A stretch of DNA of 64,000 nt from Synergistaceae bacterium (GCA_018436725.1 JAHDKT010000010.1:1-64000); one strand, 5' to 3'; shown: positions 35,942 to 45,041, numbered from the stretch's first letter. The notes: a model not told the origin generated them from the sequence alone. Translations and numbers: made by a program.

Positions 35942-37101
35942 AAATAGCGCAACGCTTTCAGAACATCCAGCCGTCGGGGATGCTGAAGATCTTCCAGGCG
36001 GCCGCGGCCATCGACGACCTGAGCAACCTCGGGATCGGCGAGCCCGACTTCCACACCGAGCATGAGATCGTGGACGCGGCGGCGAAGGCCGCCAAGGAGG
36101 GGATGACGCACTACCCGCCCCTCACCGGCTACCCGGAGCTTCGACAGGAGATATGCGCCTACTGGAAGCGGCATCACGACCTCGAGGTCGCCCCCGGGGA
36201 GATTCACCTGACCGTGGGCGGCATCCAGGCCCCGCACCTCTGCTTCCAGGCGATGCTCGACCCCGGCGACGAGGTGATGGTGGCCGAGCCGTGCTTCACC
36301 GCATACTTCCAGCAGGTGGAGTTCAACGGCGGCGTGGTCGTCCCGGTACCCTCAAGGGCTGAAAACGGATTCTTCCCGACCGCGGAGGACTTCGAGAAGG
36401 CGATCACGCCGCGGACAAAGATTCTTGTGATCAATTCGCCCTGCAATCCGACCGGCGGCGTGATCACGCTCGAACAGGCGCAGTCCATCGCGGAGGTGGC
36501 GAAGAAGCACGATCTCTTCGTGATCTCCGACGAGATCTACGAAGCCTTCGTCTTCTCGGGGAAGCACATCCCCATGGCGTCGCTGCCGGGCATGAAGGAA
36601 CGGGCGATGACCATCGGAGGCTTCTCGAAGAGCCACTGCATGACCGGCTGGCGCATCGGCTACGTGATGGCGCCCGCGGCTCTGTTGAAGGTGATGGTGC
36701 AGCTCTCCGTTGTGCAGACGTTCGGCGTCAACGTCCTCTCGCAGATGGGCGCCCTGGAAGCCCTGCGGTCGCAGGATGCGAAGATGCGCGGCCGCACCGA
36801 GGAGTACGAGAAGCGCATCCGCTACAGCGCCGACCGGCTCAACGCGATGCCGGGCGTGCGATGCCCGGAGCCGAAGGGGGCTTTCTACCTCTTCCCGGAT
36901 ATCTCGGAGACCGGGATGACCGACGAGGAGTTCTCCTGGTGGCTTCTTGAGACCGCGAAAGTGGCGACGATTCCGGGAACGTCCTTCGGAAAGAGCGGCG
37001 CGGGACACATCCGCATCGCCTGCACCCTCCCGATGGAGGGGCTGAAGAAGGCGTTCGATCGGATGGAAAACGCGCTAACTCATCGGACCGCTTCAGCGTA
37101 G
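35929..37101 (+). CDS. PLP-dependent aminotransferase, class I (aspartate aminotransferase fold)
   Basis: The 390-residue protein is a complete class I aminotransferase. It has N-S-P-C-N-P-T-G-G at 169-177, the PLP-phenol contacts in S-D-E-I-Y-E near 200, the Schiff-base Lys234 in G-G-F-S-K-S-H and the late Arg in H-I-R-I-A. It exchanges an amino group between an amino acid and an oxoacid in the cytosol. It overlaps the DRE-TIM gene by 13 bases and is followed by a terminator, so it is the last gene of the gntR operon. The substrate is not evident; the set suggests an amino acid converted to an oxoacid for the lyase/synthase. Confidence 0.92.
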   Translation: MQPVKIAQRFQNIQPSGMLKIFQAAAAIDDLSNLGIGEPDFHTEHEIVDAAAKAAKEGMTHYPPLTGYPELRQEICAYWKRHHDLEVAPGEIHLTVGGIQAPHLCFQAMLDPGDEVMVAEPCFTAYFQQVEFNGGVVVPVPSRAENGFFPTAEDFEKAITPRTKILVINSPCNPTGGVITLEQAQSIAEVAKKHDLFVISDEIYEAFVFSGKHIPMASLPGMKERAMTIGGFSKSHCMTGWRIGYVMAPAALLKVMVQLSVVQTFGVNVLSQMGALEALRSQDAKMRGRTEEYEKRIRYSADRLNAMPGVRCPEPKGAFYLFPDISETGMTDEEFSWWLLETAKVATIPGTSFGKSGAGHIRIACTLPMEGLKKAFDRMENALTHRTASA

Positions 37102-37128
37102 ACGATCACCTCGCGGTACGTCCGAAAA

Positions 37129-37165
37129 ACCGACGAGGGCTTTTCGAAGCCCCCGTCGGTTTATT
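37129..37165. terminator. Bidirectional terminator between aminotransferase and TRAP operon
   Basis: ACCGACGAGGGCTT (37129-37142) pairs, with one mismatch, with AAGCCCCCGTCGGT (37147-37160), followed by TTATTT on the plus strand and flanked by AAAAA (a T-run on the minus strand). It separates two convergent operons; the dctM stop codon abuts the stem. Confidence 0.85.
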
Positions 37166-38456
37166 TGAAAAGGATCCCCGGGAGCCACAGTGAAAAATCG
37201 GGCCAGTACGTCGCTATCATCAGTACGACGAACATCACTGCATAAAACGGCATGAGCGCCTTTAAAGTACTTTCTATTCGTATTTTCGCTATCGCGCACC
37301 CGATAAAAAGCGACGTCCCTACAGGCGGCGTACAGAGTCCTATCCCAAGGTTCAACATCAGAACGATGCCGAACTGTATAGGCGACATACCGAGCCGCAC
37401 GACGACGGGAAGCAGAATCGGAGTCACCAGCAGAATGAGTATCCCCATATCCATCAACATCCCCAATATCAGAAGGAATACGTTGATGATGAGCAGTACG
37501 ATGTACTTGTTATCCGAGATGCCGAGGAGGAGCTGCATTACCAGAGAAGGAACGCGCAGATACGCCAGGAGCCAGCCAAAAGCGCTGGACGTGCCGATGA
37601 TCGCCAGGATCACCGAGAGGATGCTGATCGCCGCTTTCAGTATCAGGAAGGTCTTCCTCAAATCCAGAGACCGGTAGACGGCAAGGGAGAGAAAATAGAC
37701 GTACACGGTCGCGATCGCCGAGGATTCGGTCGCGGTGAAGATGCCCATAATGATACCTCCGATGATGATGAACACCGTGACGAGGCCGAGCATCGCGTCC
37801 ATAACAACGCGTCCCCTCTCGGCGACCGGTACTGTTTCGCCGTACGGATAGTTTCTGCTCCGTGCGATCCACCACGTCACCGCCATCAACGCCAGGCCGA
37901 GGACGATTCCCGGAATGTACCCCGCGATGAACAGCCTTCCCACGGAGAGACCGCCGGCGGCGAGAGAGTAATAGATCATGTTCTGGCTCGGCGGTATGAT
38001 GACCCCCTGAACCGAAGAGGTCACTGTGACGGCGACCGAATAATCGTCGTCGTACCCTTTTTCCTTCATCATCGGGATGAGCATGGCTCCGATGGACGAG
38101 ACATCCGCCACCGAAGAGCCGGAAATACCGCCGAAGAACATGCTTGCCAGCACGTTGACCATGGCGAGTCCGCCTCGGACACGTCCGATAAGAAGGTTGG
38201 AGAACGCGATGAGTTTGGCCGAAATTCCTCCCTCCGCCATGATCAGCCCCACAAGAATGAAAAAGGGGACCGCCAAAAAGGTAAAACTCTGCAACCCCGC
38301 CACCATCTTCTGAAAGACGATGAGCATGGGCAGTCCGAGATACCATACGGTGATCACGGAGGAGACTCCGAGCGAGAAGGCGATAGGGACGCGCAGAAAC
38401 ATGAAGCCGAAGAAGGAGCCCAGCAGAATCGCTATTGCGGGATAGTTCGCGCTCAT
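37161..38456 (-). CDS. TRAP transporter large permease, DctM family
   Basis: The start at 38456 overlaps the dctQ stop (ATGA) and gives 431 residues with about 12 membrane segments. DctM markers include F-L-R-V-P-I-A-F-S-L-G near the start, F-F-G-G-I-S-G-S-S-V-A-D-V-S-S and G-V-I-I-P-P-S-Q-N. The gene ends a run of gntR, SIS, nagB, nagA, dctP, dctQ and dctM, so the imported substrate is expected to be an amino sugar or an amino-sugar acid. Confidence 0.92.
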   Translation of the reverse strand: MSANYPAIAILLGSFFGFMFLRVPIAFSLGVSSVITVWYLGLPMLIVFQKMVAGLQSFTFLAVPFFILVGLIMAEGGISAKLIAFSNLLIGRVRGGLAMVNVLASMFFGGISGSSVADVSSIGAMLIPMMKEKGYDDDYSVAVTVTSSVQGVIIPPSQNMIYYSLAAGGLSVGRLFIAGYIPGIVLGLALMAVTWWIARSRNYPYGETVPVAERGRVVMDAMLGLVTVFIIIGGIIMGIFTATESSAIATVYVYFLSLAVYRSLDLRKTFLILKAAISILSVILAIIGTSSAFGWLLAYLRVPSLVMQLLLGISDNKYIVLLIINVFLLILGMLMDMGILILLVTPILLPVVVRLGMSPIQFGIVLMLNLGIGLCTPPVGTSLFIGCAIAKIRIESTLKALMPFYAVMFVVLMIATYWPDFSLWLPGILFK

Positions 38457-38968
38457 CGGACAGTTTCCTCCGTTTCGAGCCCGGAGGCATGGCGGAGCAG
38501 CTTGATAAGCGCTTCGAGAATCATCAGCGCAGCTGAAACGACGAGAACGGCGCTCACCCACGACATGGAAATGCCCGTCGCGGGCATGATGTTGATGGCG
38601 TCCAGCCGTATCAGCTTTACGCCCTGCCATGCCATCAGCATGCAGAAGGTCAGCATGACGAGGTCGACGAAGATGGACAGAACCTTCTGGCCGCCGGGAG
38701 GCAGTCTGTCCGAAAAGACGGTGATGGACAGGTGTTTGCCGTCCCGGTAGCCAACGGTGATGCCAAGATACCCGAACCAGATGAGCATCGCTATGGTCAG
38801 CTCTTCGGACCACTTCGCAGGACTGTCGAAAACGTACCGCATGAAAACCTGCTGGGCTGTAAGCACCACGAGCAGCGCGAGCAAAAGCGTTGTGACGACG
38901 TCGAGAAGCAGACTCACAGGGCGCCGAATAGCGAGCAACGTCCGAAGAAGCCGACGCATAGCATACAC
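38453..38968 (-). CDS. TRAP transporter small permease, DctQ family
   Basis: The 171-residue protein has four hydrophobic segments and the DctQ motif V-F-M-R-Y-V-F-D-S-P-A-K-W-S-E-E-L near residue 42. It starts 6 bases after the binding-protein stop, so it is probably translated by coupling; a second in-frame ATG lies three codons in. It pairs with DctM through an ATGA overlap. Confidence 0.9.
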   Translation of the reverse strand: MYAMRRLLRTLLAIRRPVSLLLDVVTTLLLALLVVLTAQQVFMRYVFDSPAKWSEELTIAMLIWFGYLGITVGYRDGKHLSITVFSDRLPPGGQKVLSIFVDLVMLTFCMLMAWQGVKLIRLDAINIMPATGISMSWVSAVLVVSAALMILEALIKLLRHASGLETEETVR

Positions 38969-38974
38969 CGTCTG

Positions 38975-39943
38975 TTACTGAAGAGATCTGATTCTCTTCA
39001 AGACTTCCCCGAACTCGGGGAAGTCTTCGTAAATAGGAGCAACGGCCTTCTGAAATTCAACGACATCCACTGTATACACCTGACACCCCGCTGCGACAAC
39101 TTTTTCTTTCGATTCATTGTTGAAGGCGATCATCTTTTCAAATTCGAAGTCCATAGCTTTGCGTCCGCTTTCCAGAAGAATCTTCTGATACTCCGGCTTC
39201 AGAGCGTCGAACTTATCCTTGTTCATGATGACGACCGCGGGAGGAGCGAGATGGCCGTCCTCGGTATAGTGCTTCGCCACCTCGTAGTGGCTGGAAGTGT
39301 AGTAGCTGACGTAGTCGTTTTCAGCGCCGTCGATGACCCCGGTCTGGAGCGCGCTGTAGACGTCCGAGTAGTTCATCGGAGTAGGAACGCCGCCCATGAG
39401 TTCGACCATCTTGATCGATATCTTGGAGGGCTGCACCCGCAGCTTCATTCCCTTGACGTCCGCCACGCTCTTGATCGGTTTGTTCACCGTGTAGAAATTC
39501 CGCGATCCGGCATGAAACCAGCAGATCAATTTCAGTCCGACGTTCTCGAAGGCTTGCGCGATCTCCTCGCCTATCTCTCCGGAGACGACCTTGTACTGAT
39601 GCTCGGGAGAAACGAAGACGTAGGGCAGAGTGACGACGCCGAGTTCTTTGATGAAATCGGCCAGCGGAACGGTGTTCACCCGAGCCATCTCGATGATGCC
39701 GGCGCGGGTCTGCTGGATGCTCTCGGTCTCCTGGCCAAGAACAGCGCCGGAGTAGACCTCGATGACGACTTCGCCGCCCGTCGCTTCCTTCACCAGCTCG
39801 GCCAGGTAGAGATCGGCGTGCGTCACGGGGTTGTTGTCCGGCTGATTCTCGGCTAGCCGCATCACTATGGGGGCCGCGACGGCGGGCAACGAAAAAACGA
39901 CGAGAAGAAGCAATACGGAAAGAACAGAAGCTCTTATTTTCAT
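38975..39943 (-). CDS. TRAP transporter substrate-binding protein, DctP family
   Basis: I chose the ATG at 39943, 9 bases after GGGAGG, giving 322 residues with a signal peptide ending near P-A-V-A-A. The mature part shows R-L-A-E-N-Q-P-D-N-N-P-V near the start, Y-S-G-A-V-L-G-Q-E, the Arg in G-M-K-L-R-V-Q-P and Y-S-A-L-Q-T-G-V-I-D-G-A-E-N. The last motif and the nagA/nagB neighbours are compatible with a carbohydrate acid, but the residues visible here do not fix the ligand. Confidence 0.91.
   Translation of the reverse strand: MKIRASVLSVLLLLVVFSLPAVAAPIVMRLAENQPDNNPVTHADLYLAELVKEATGGEVVIEVYSGAVLGQETESIQQTRAGIIEMARVNTVPLADFIKELGVVTLPYVFVSPEHQYKVVSGEIGEEIAQAFENVGLKLICWFHAGSRNFYTVNKPIKSVADVKGMKLRVQPSKISIKMVELMGGVPTPMNYSDVYSALQTGVIDGAENDYVSYYTSSHYEVAKHYTEDGHLAPPAVVIMNKDKFDALKPEYQKILLESGRKAMDFEFEKMIAFNNESKEKVVAAGCQVYTVDVVEFQKAVAPIYEDFPEFGEVLKRIRSLQ
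39000..39027 (-). other. Stem-loop inside the 3' end of the dctP gene
   Basis: AAGACTTCCCC (39000-39010) and GGGGAAGTCTT (39017-39027) form an 11-bp perfect stem, plus a G-C closing pair around a 4-base loop, within the last 20 codons of dctP. As dctP and dctQ are only 6 bases apart here, the hairpin found in the intergenic gap of the other transporter operons appears embedded in the coding sequence instead. Confidence 0.55.
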
Positions 39944-40037
39944 TAAAAACATCCTCCCTTTCATCAACCTTGCTGCTCGATAGAGTTCCTACACGCGTTC
40001 CTTTCAGCATACGCATACCGGCGGTCCGTTCGTTCCG

Positions 40038-41234
40038 TTACGCCGCATACACCACCTCCCCTGCGCCGATCGTCATTCGGACGTTCAGATTTTTATCCAG
40101 CCTCACCAAGTCCGCATCCAGTCCCGGAAGAATACAACCTCTTCTCCGTTCCGTTCCAAGAATTTTCGACGGGGTCGAAGAAGCCATTCGCAAGGCATCC
40201 TCCAAAGAAATTCCAGCTTCCACGACGGTTCGCACCGCCCGATCCATAGTGCAGACGCTACCGGCGAAACCGCTCAGATCCGGCATTCGGGCGATCCCCC
40301 CTTCGACGAGCGCTTCCTGGCCGTTTTTAAGACTGCCGAGAAGGTACTTTCCCTCCGGCATCCCGGCTGCCCTCATCGCATCTGTGACCAGCGCCGTCCG
40401 CTCCGTGCCCTTGACCTTATGAATCAACTTCATGAGGTCGAGGGGAAGGTGATGCCCGTCGGCGATCATCTCCACCGAGAGCGCATCGAAAAGGTATCCC
40501 GCCTCCACCATTCCGGGAATGCGGTAGCCTTTTTCCCTTCTGAGCATGCTCATTCCCGAGTAAAAATGAATTATATGACGAAATCCGCTGTCGAGCGCTT
40601 CCCGTACCTGAGAGAGCGTCGCGTTGGAATGCCCCATGGCGGGAAGAACCCCTCTCGCGGCGAGCAGAACGGCGCACTCGTACGCGCCGTCCAGCTCAGG
40701 GGCCATCGTCACCATAGCGATTCTGTCGGACCTGGCCAGAAGACGCTCCATCTGTTCCGTGTCGGGCGTCCGGAGAAAACGGGGATCCTGGGCCCCCGCC
40801 ATGATAGGAGAGAACCAGGGTCCTTCCACGTGCACGCCGCCTATCCGCGCGCCTCTCTCCCGGCTCGCGGCGCGGGCTTGCTCCCGGACGGCGTCTTCAA
40901 GAGACGAAAAGAAGGTATCCAGATCCTCTTCGGTTGCGCTCAGCGTCGTAGGATACAGGGTCGTGGTCCCGAAACGGGCATGTAAACGGCACACGGAGAG
41001 GATGGTGGCAGCGTTTCCGTCCATGAAGTCGGCCCCTCCTCCTCCATGAAGATGCATGTCGATGAAGCCGGCGGAGAGCCAATCTCCTTCAAAATCGAAG
41101 ACGTCGTCGCCCGGCTCCGTTGCGGCGCAGGGAGAAATCTGCGCGATGAGGCCGCCGCGGACGACGACGTCCGCAGTGCGGAATCCGCCAGGTAAGAGCG
41201 CGGTCGTGTTCTTCAGAACCAGACGATGCGTCAT
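40038..41234 (-). CDS. nagA: N-acetylglucosamine-6-phosphate deacetylase
   Basis: From the ATG at 41234 (GGAGGAGA just upstream) the product is 398 residues. It has the amidohydrolase H-L-H at 61-63 in D-M-H-L-H-G-G-G-G-A-D-F, V-E-G-P-W-F near 139, a His in M-G-H-S-N-A, and the catalytic Asp in V-T-D-A-M-R near 279. NagA removes acetate from GlcNAc-6-phosphate to give glucosamine-6-phosphate. The upstream open frame is antisense to nagB. It is followed 20 bases on by nothing but a short gap to dctP and is preceded by nagB. A GalNAc-6P or other amidosugar specificity is possible. Confidence 0.92.
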   Translation of the reverse strand: MTHRLVLKNTTALLPGGFRTADVVVRGGLIAQISPCAATEPGDDVFDFEGDWLSAGFIDMHLHGGGGADFMDGNAATILSVCRLHARFGTTTLYPTTLSATEEDLDTFFSSLEDAVREQARAASRERGARIGGVHVEGPWFSPIMAGAQDPRFLRTPDTEQMERLLARSDRIAMVTMAPELDGAYECAVLLAARGVLPAMGHSNATLSQVREALDSGFRHIIHFYSGMSMLRREKGYRIPGMVEAGYLFDALSVEMIADGHHLPLDLMKLIHKVKGTERTALVTDAMRAAGMPEGKYLLGSLKNGQEALVEGGIARMPDLSGFAGSVCTMDRAVRTVVEAGISLEDALRMASSTPSKILGTERRRGCILPGLDADLVRLDKNLNVRMTIGAGEVVYAA

Positions 41235-41254
41235 ATTCTCCTCCTCCGTGCCGC

Positions 41255-42007
41255 TCACGCGAATTTCGCCAGCAGAGAGGCGTCGACAAGAGAGCCCGAA
41301 GCCTTGTCCAGGAAGAGGGCGACATCGGGATGATGTCTGAGGATGGACGCAGGCACGCGGTTGGAGACGGATTCGCTCAGTGTCTTTCGGACCGCGTCGG
41401 CCTTTACGGCGAAGGGAACGCAGGAAATGATACTGCGGCACTGCATTATCTGATGGACGGACGCTGTGATCGCCCGCGCTGGAACGGCGGAGACGTCGGG
41501 AAACCACCCCTCCCCCGTCTGCTGACGCCGGCACGCGTCGTCGAGAGTGACGACGATGAACGCTTCGGTAGTGTCGAAATCGGCCGGAGGATCGTTGAAG
41601 GCGATATGGGCGTTTTCTCCGATGCCTATAAAACCGACGTCGATGGGAGCTTTCCGTATTTCGTCCGAAAGCGCCCTGATGTTTTGGTCCAGGTCGCCCT
41701 CCCACCCGACGAAATGCGCTTTCTTCAAGCAAATCTTCGAGGTGAAGCGCTCCTTGAGATACTTGCGGAAGCTCGCAGGATGACTTTCCGGAAGATCGAC
41801 GTACTCGTCGAGGTGGAACATCTCGACCTTCGCCCAGTCCATATCCGACGCAACAAGAGCGGCGATCGTTCCGAACTGGGACGCCCCCGTGGAAAGCATA
41901 ACGCGCGCGCTCCCCTTTTCCTTCACAGCCTTCCGGAGAAGCTCCACTCCTCGATTCGCCGCCTCTGCCGCAAGCTGTTCCGGCGTGTCGAACACATGTA
42001 CTTTCAT
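41255..42007 (-). CDS. nagB: Glucosamine-6-phosphate deaminase
   Basis: The ATG at 42007 lies 9 bases after GAGGGG and gives 250 residues. The NagB fold is marked by M-L-S-T-G-A-S-Q near residue 37, F-H-L-D-E-Y with the catalytic Asp region near 64, and G-I-G-E-N-A-H-I-A-F-N-D-P near 134. It converts glucosamine-6-phosphate to fructose-6-phosphate and ammonia, the step after NagA. The usual Gly before the His in G-H-I-A-F-N-E-P is Ala, a mild change. It lies between a SIS protein and nagA in the same operon. Confidence 0.92.
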   Translation of the reverse strand: MKVHVFDTPEQLAAEAANRGVELLRKAVKEKGSARVMLSTGASQFGTIAALVASDMDWAKVEMFHLDEYVDLPESHPASFRKYLKERFTSKICLKKAHFVGWEGDLDQNIRALSDEIRKAPIDVGFIGIGENAHIAFNDPPADFDTTEAFIVVTLDDACRRQQTGEGWFPDVSAVPARAITASVHQIMQCRSIISCVPFAVKADAVRKTLSESVSNRVPASILRHHPDVALFLDKASGSLVDASLLAKFA

Positions 42008-42032
42008 ATCGTCCATCCCCTCTTTTTTGTCG

Positions 42033-42800
42033 TTAAAAAAGATGTTTTATCCGCCCTCGATACCGCTCTTCATTCAGCCGGTTTTGCGCATCTCCCCCCG
42101 GAATGTTGGCGCTCATCCACAAAGGAGGCTCGATTCCCCGCTCGAGGAGAGAGTGTATCGTAGAGAGCATCAACAAATTCATCGCGAAGCAGAGACAGAA
42201 CGTCGTCACCGCGCCCGCTTTCTGACGCATGCCTTCGAACTCTACCACCGCGTCGCCGTACGGCAGGCAGCAATCTATGAACACATCCGCTTCCTCGTAC
42301 AGGTTTTTCCCGCTCCGGTGCCTCGCAGGGTGGTCGGGAGGGGTCCTCTCCGCAAAGGAGCGCGATGTCACGGCAATGGTCTTCATCCCCCGTTTTTTCG
42401 CCTCAAGCACGGTCTCCACGCACATGACGTTGATGCCGTAGCCGTTGACGATCACAAGCGGCTCATCTTCTCTCGACGGCAAACCGTACGCATCAAGCAC
42501 GCTCTTGGCGTACCCGGGGGTCCGCTCCATTATGCAGCTTCGTTTCGCTCCGTGGATGAGGTTCGTCCCCGCGTCGAGAATCGCATTCACCGGAGCAAGA
42601 CCTCCCGCCCGCCAGAGAACTTCCTCGACCGCAAGCGTCGCATGCCCTCCGGGGCCGATCACGTTGATCAGTCCGTCCCGGGCCGCCTCGTCGGCAAGGA
42701 GCGAGCCGGCCCGTCCGAATACATCCTCCTGCGAGGAGATTTTTTCGAAAACATCTCCCAACACCGTTCGGTAGCTTTCAAAACACGAACGCAGCGTCAT
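42033..42800 (-). CDS. SIS domain protein (sugar isomerase-like, UPF0309 type)
   Basis: The 255-residue protein resembles SIS-domain proteins of the UPF0309 kind: an N-terminal helical region, G-P-G-G-H-A-T-L near 49, L-V-I-V-N-G-Y-G near 115 and I-A-V-T-S-R-S-F near 143 for phosphosugar binding. It probably acts on, or senses, a phosphorylated amino sugar, for example by isomerising or removing an ether group. It is coupled to the GntR regulator by an ATGA overlap and precedes nagB by 25 bases. Exact reaction unknown. Confidence 0.8.
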   Translation of the reverse strand: MTLRSCFESYRTVLGDVFEKISSQEDVFGRAGSLLADEAARDGLINVIGPGGHATLAVEEVLWRAGGLAPVNAILDAGTNLIHGAKRSCIMERTPGYAKSVLDAYGLPSREDEPLVIVNGYGINVMCVETVLEAKKRGMKTIAVTSRSFAERTPPDHPARHRSGKNLYEEADVFIDCCLPYGDAVVEFEGMRQKAGAVTTFCLCFAMNLLMLSTIHSLLERGIEPPLWMSANIPGGDAQNRLNEERYRGRIKHLF

Positions 42801-43510
42801 TTCGTCGGTTCCTCCTTGCTCCAGGCCATAGCTTCGGCAAAATGTTCCATTAACGTCGCGCGGACAACCGCCATGTCTCCCTGGCGAATCGCGTCCAGTA
42901 GTTCTCTGTGGTGACGGATGAACTCCCGCCGATCCTGCGTCTTGTACCTGTAGACGAGCGTGAGATTGCGTTGAATCGTGGAAAAAATACGAATGAGGCT
43001 CAACAGGATTTTGTTTCCGGAATTTCTATAGAGGGCGAGATGAAAGTCGGTATGCGTTCCTATAAGCTCTTCTTCGGGCAATGGCGGCTCGCGGAGCGCC
43101 ATCTCCTCCATTTTGGTCAGAAGAGAATCGAGAAGCGAAAAGTCCTCGTCCGTATAGAGCGCAAGACAGCGCTCCAGAAAAGAGAGTTCAAGACAGATGC
43201 GGATGTCGAGAATCTCGCGGAAATCACCCGCATCGAGGTGCAGGCTGTAGGAGACGTTATCGAGAATCGTTTCCACACTGAAATTCTTCAAAAAACGGCC
43301 GATTCCCGGACGAACTTCTATAATACCCAGAGTCTCAAGCCCCTTCAGGGCCTCCCGGATAGCCGTTCTGCTGACGCCCAGGGTATCGGAGAGTTCCTTC
43401 TCCGTCGGGAAGATATCGCCGCTGGAAAGGCCCGAGGCAAAGATATACTCTTTCAGCTTCTGTATGATGATTTTTTGTAATTGCCCCGACCTGGCATTCA
43501 GAGAATCCAT
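42797..43510 (-). CDS. GntR family regulator (FCD subfamily)
   Basis: The ATG at 43510 lies 8 bases after GGGAGGG and gives 237 residues. The winged helix has P-T-E-K-E-L-S-D-T-L-G-V-S-R-T-A-I-R-E-A-L-K at about 36-57, and the FCD domain follows (D-F-H-L-A-L-Y-R, R-H-H-R-E-L-L-D-A-I). It heads the operon for SIS, nagB, nagA and a TRAP transporter and probably represses it until an amino-sugar ligand is present. The open frame upstream of 43510 is unrelated sequence. Confidence 0.92.
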   Translation of the reverse strand: MDSLNARSGQLQKIIIQKLKEYIFASGLSSGDIFPTEKELSDTLGVSRTAIREALKGLETLGIIEVRPGIGRFLKNFSVETILDNVSYSLHLDAGDFREILDIRICLELSFLERCLALYTDEDFSLLDSLLTKMEEMALREPPLPEEELIGTHTDFHLALYRNSGNKILLSLIRIFSTIQRNLTLVYRYKTQDRREFIRHHRELLDAIRQGDMAVVRATLMEHFAEAMAWSKEEPTK

Positions 43511-43652
43511 ACGTTCACCCTCCCGCAAGAAGTCATGATCGCTCGCTCGATACTCGAAGCCCGTGATGTAGGATGTATGATAACCTACAGCCAAGAGAAA
43601 GGCAAACGACTCCTTCTCGGTTTTTAAGATTCCGCAGGTTGAACACGCTCGT

Positions 43653-44819
43653 TTATAAAAGCACTCGTACACTCTTCTCCGCCGAGAGATACCCCGCATA
43701 AGTGACCCGAGTGGTCTCATAAGCAAGATCGAGCCCGGAGAGCGGCCTACGTCCTGTCGCCGCGCACTCCATGAAATCCTGCATCTCATGGAGGTACCCT
43801 CGCGCCGAAGACTCGTCCAGTACCACGTGCTGCCATCCGGCGTTCGTCTCCACCTTTTCGGTCAAATAGACGTCCTTCAGGATGGACGCATCCGCCGCGT
43901 AACTCATCATCGTGTTGTTGGGAGCGATGTTGCATTGCAGCGTCCCGGTATTCGTATTGAACTCTATCAGATTGCGCACGCCGCCTGTGACGAAGTCTCC
44001 CGAGAAGATCGTCGCTTTTGTCCCGTCGTGGAAGGTTAGCGAGAGCATGGACCAGTCCTCCACATCCTGCGGCCGCGCCGCGATGAAGCGGCGCTCCTCG
44101 TCGGAGAGGCTTTCCGTGACGAATCCGGTATCGCACAGCACACTCTCGACGGCGAACGTTTCCCCTCTCGCCTTCGCCTCGATCATTTTCAGATGCAGCG
44201 CCGCCGAAAGCGGGTGGCACCCCTGGCGGATCATCGAGCCTCCGCCAGTTTGCTCCCACACCGCCGCGTGCCGGGCGTGCGAGCCGCTGTGGCTCTCCTC
44301 CGCCTTCAGGAAAAGAATTTTGTTCCCCGTCTTTTGCAGTATCTCCGACGCCTTGCTCACGGCCGGGGCGTACACCCAGTTCTCGGCGTACATGAAGAGT
44401 TTTCCGCTCTTCCGGATAACCTCCGCCGTCCGGTCCATGTTTTCGAGAACGCTCTCGTACATTTTTCGCTTGCACACCTTCCCGATAGGCTTCTCGTCGC
44501 CCGGAAGTCCGAAATACCCTGTAAAGGGTTTCTCGGAGACGACGTGCTTGCCTGCGGTCAGAAACTCCTCGATCATGGGGGCGTGAAGCTGCGGAGGGGT
44601 ACAGATGTCCGCAACTTCGATATCCGAATCTTTCAGAAGATCGCGGTAATCGGAATAGACCTTCGGGATGCCGTATTTCAGTGCGAAATCCTTGGTTTTC
44701 TCGCTTCTGGCGCATACTGCCTCCACCCTGGCTTCCAGACCGTAGACTCTTTTGAATGACTCCATGTGAATGTGCGCGATGAACCCTGCTCCTACGAGGC
44801 CGATGCGTACCGTACGCAA
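43653..44819 (-). CDS. Gfo/Idh/MocA family oxidoreductase
   Basis: The 388-residue protein has a Rossmann N-domain (I-G-L-V-G-A-G-F-I-A at 6-15) and the family motif E-K-P-F near residue 96 with the dehydrogenase Lys. The C-terminal domain has G-G-G-S-M-I-R-Q-G-C-H-P, where the His is often catalytic. Members oxidise, reduce or rearrange sugars and inositols with NAD(P). The gene lies 142 bases upstream of the amino-sugar gntR, on the same strand, so sugar metabolism is likely. Substrate unknown. Confidence 0.9.
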   Translation of the reverse strand: MRTVRIGLVGAGFIAHIHMESFKRVYGLEARVEAVCARSEKTKDFALKYGIPKVYSDYRDLLKDSDIEVADICTPPQLHAPMIEEFLTAGKHVVSEKPFTGYFGLPGDEKPIGKVCKRKMYESVLENMDRTAEVIRKSGKLFMYAENWVYAPAVSKASEILQKTGNKILFLKAEESHSGSHARHAAVWEQTGGGSMIRQGCHPLSAALHLKMIEAKARGETFAVESVLCDTGFVTESLSDEERRFIAARPQDVEDWSMLSLTFHDGTKATIFSGDFVTGGVRNLIEFNTNTGTLQCNIAPNNTMMSYAADASILKDVYLTEKVETNAGWQHVVLDESSARGYLHEMQDFMECAATGRRPLSGLDLAYETTRVTYAGYLSAEKSVRVLL

Positions 44820-45041
44820 AAAAGATTCCTCCCTTCCGTATCCCGCGCTGCGGAGAAAGCGCTCCGATACTTTCCATCCCCATTATCCTCCGGCTTCTTC
44901 CGTAATTCAAACAGGAGGCGGGACAAGGCTCTCGGGTAGGAGAGCCCTCGACCATCCCCCCCTTCTCGACGAAAGCGATGAAAAAGTCTGCAACTCGATG
45001 AGGAAAATGCTCAGAAAAATCGCTACCCTTGAAGAACGCCG

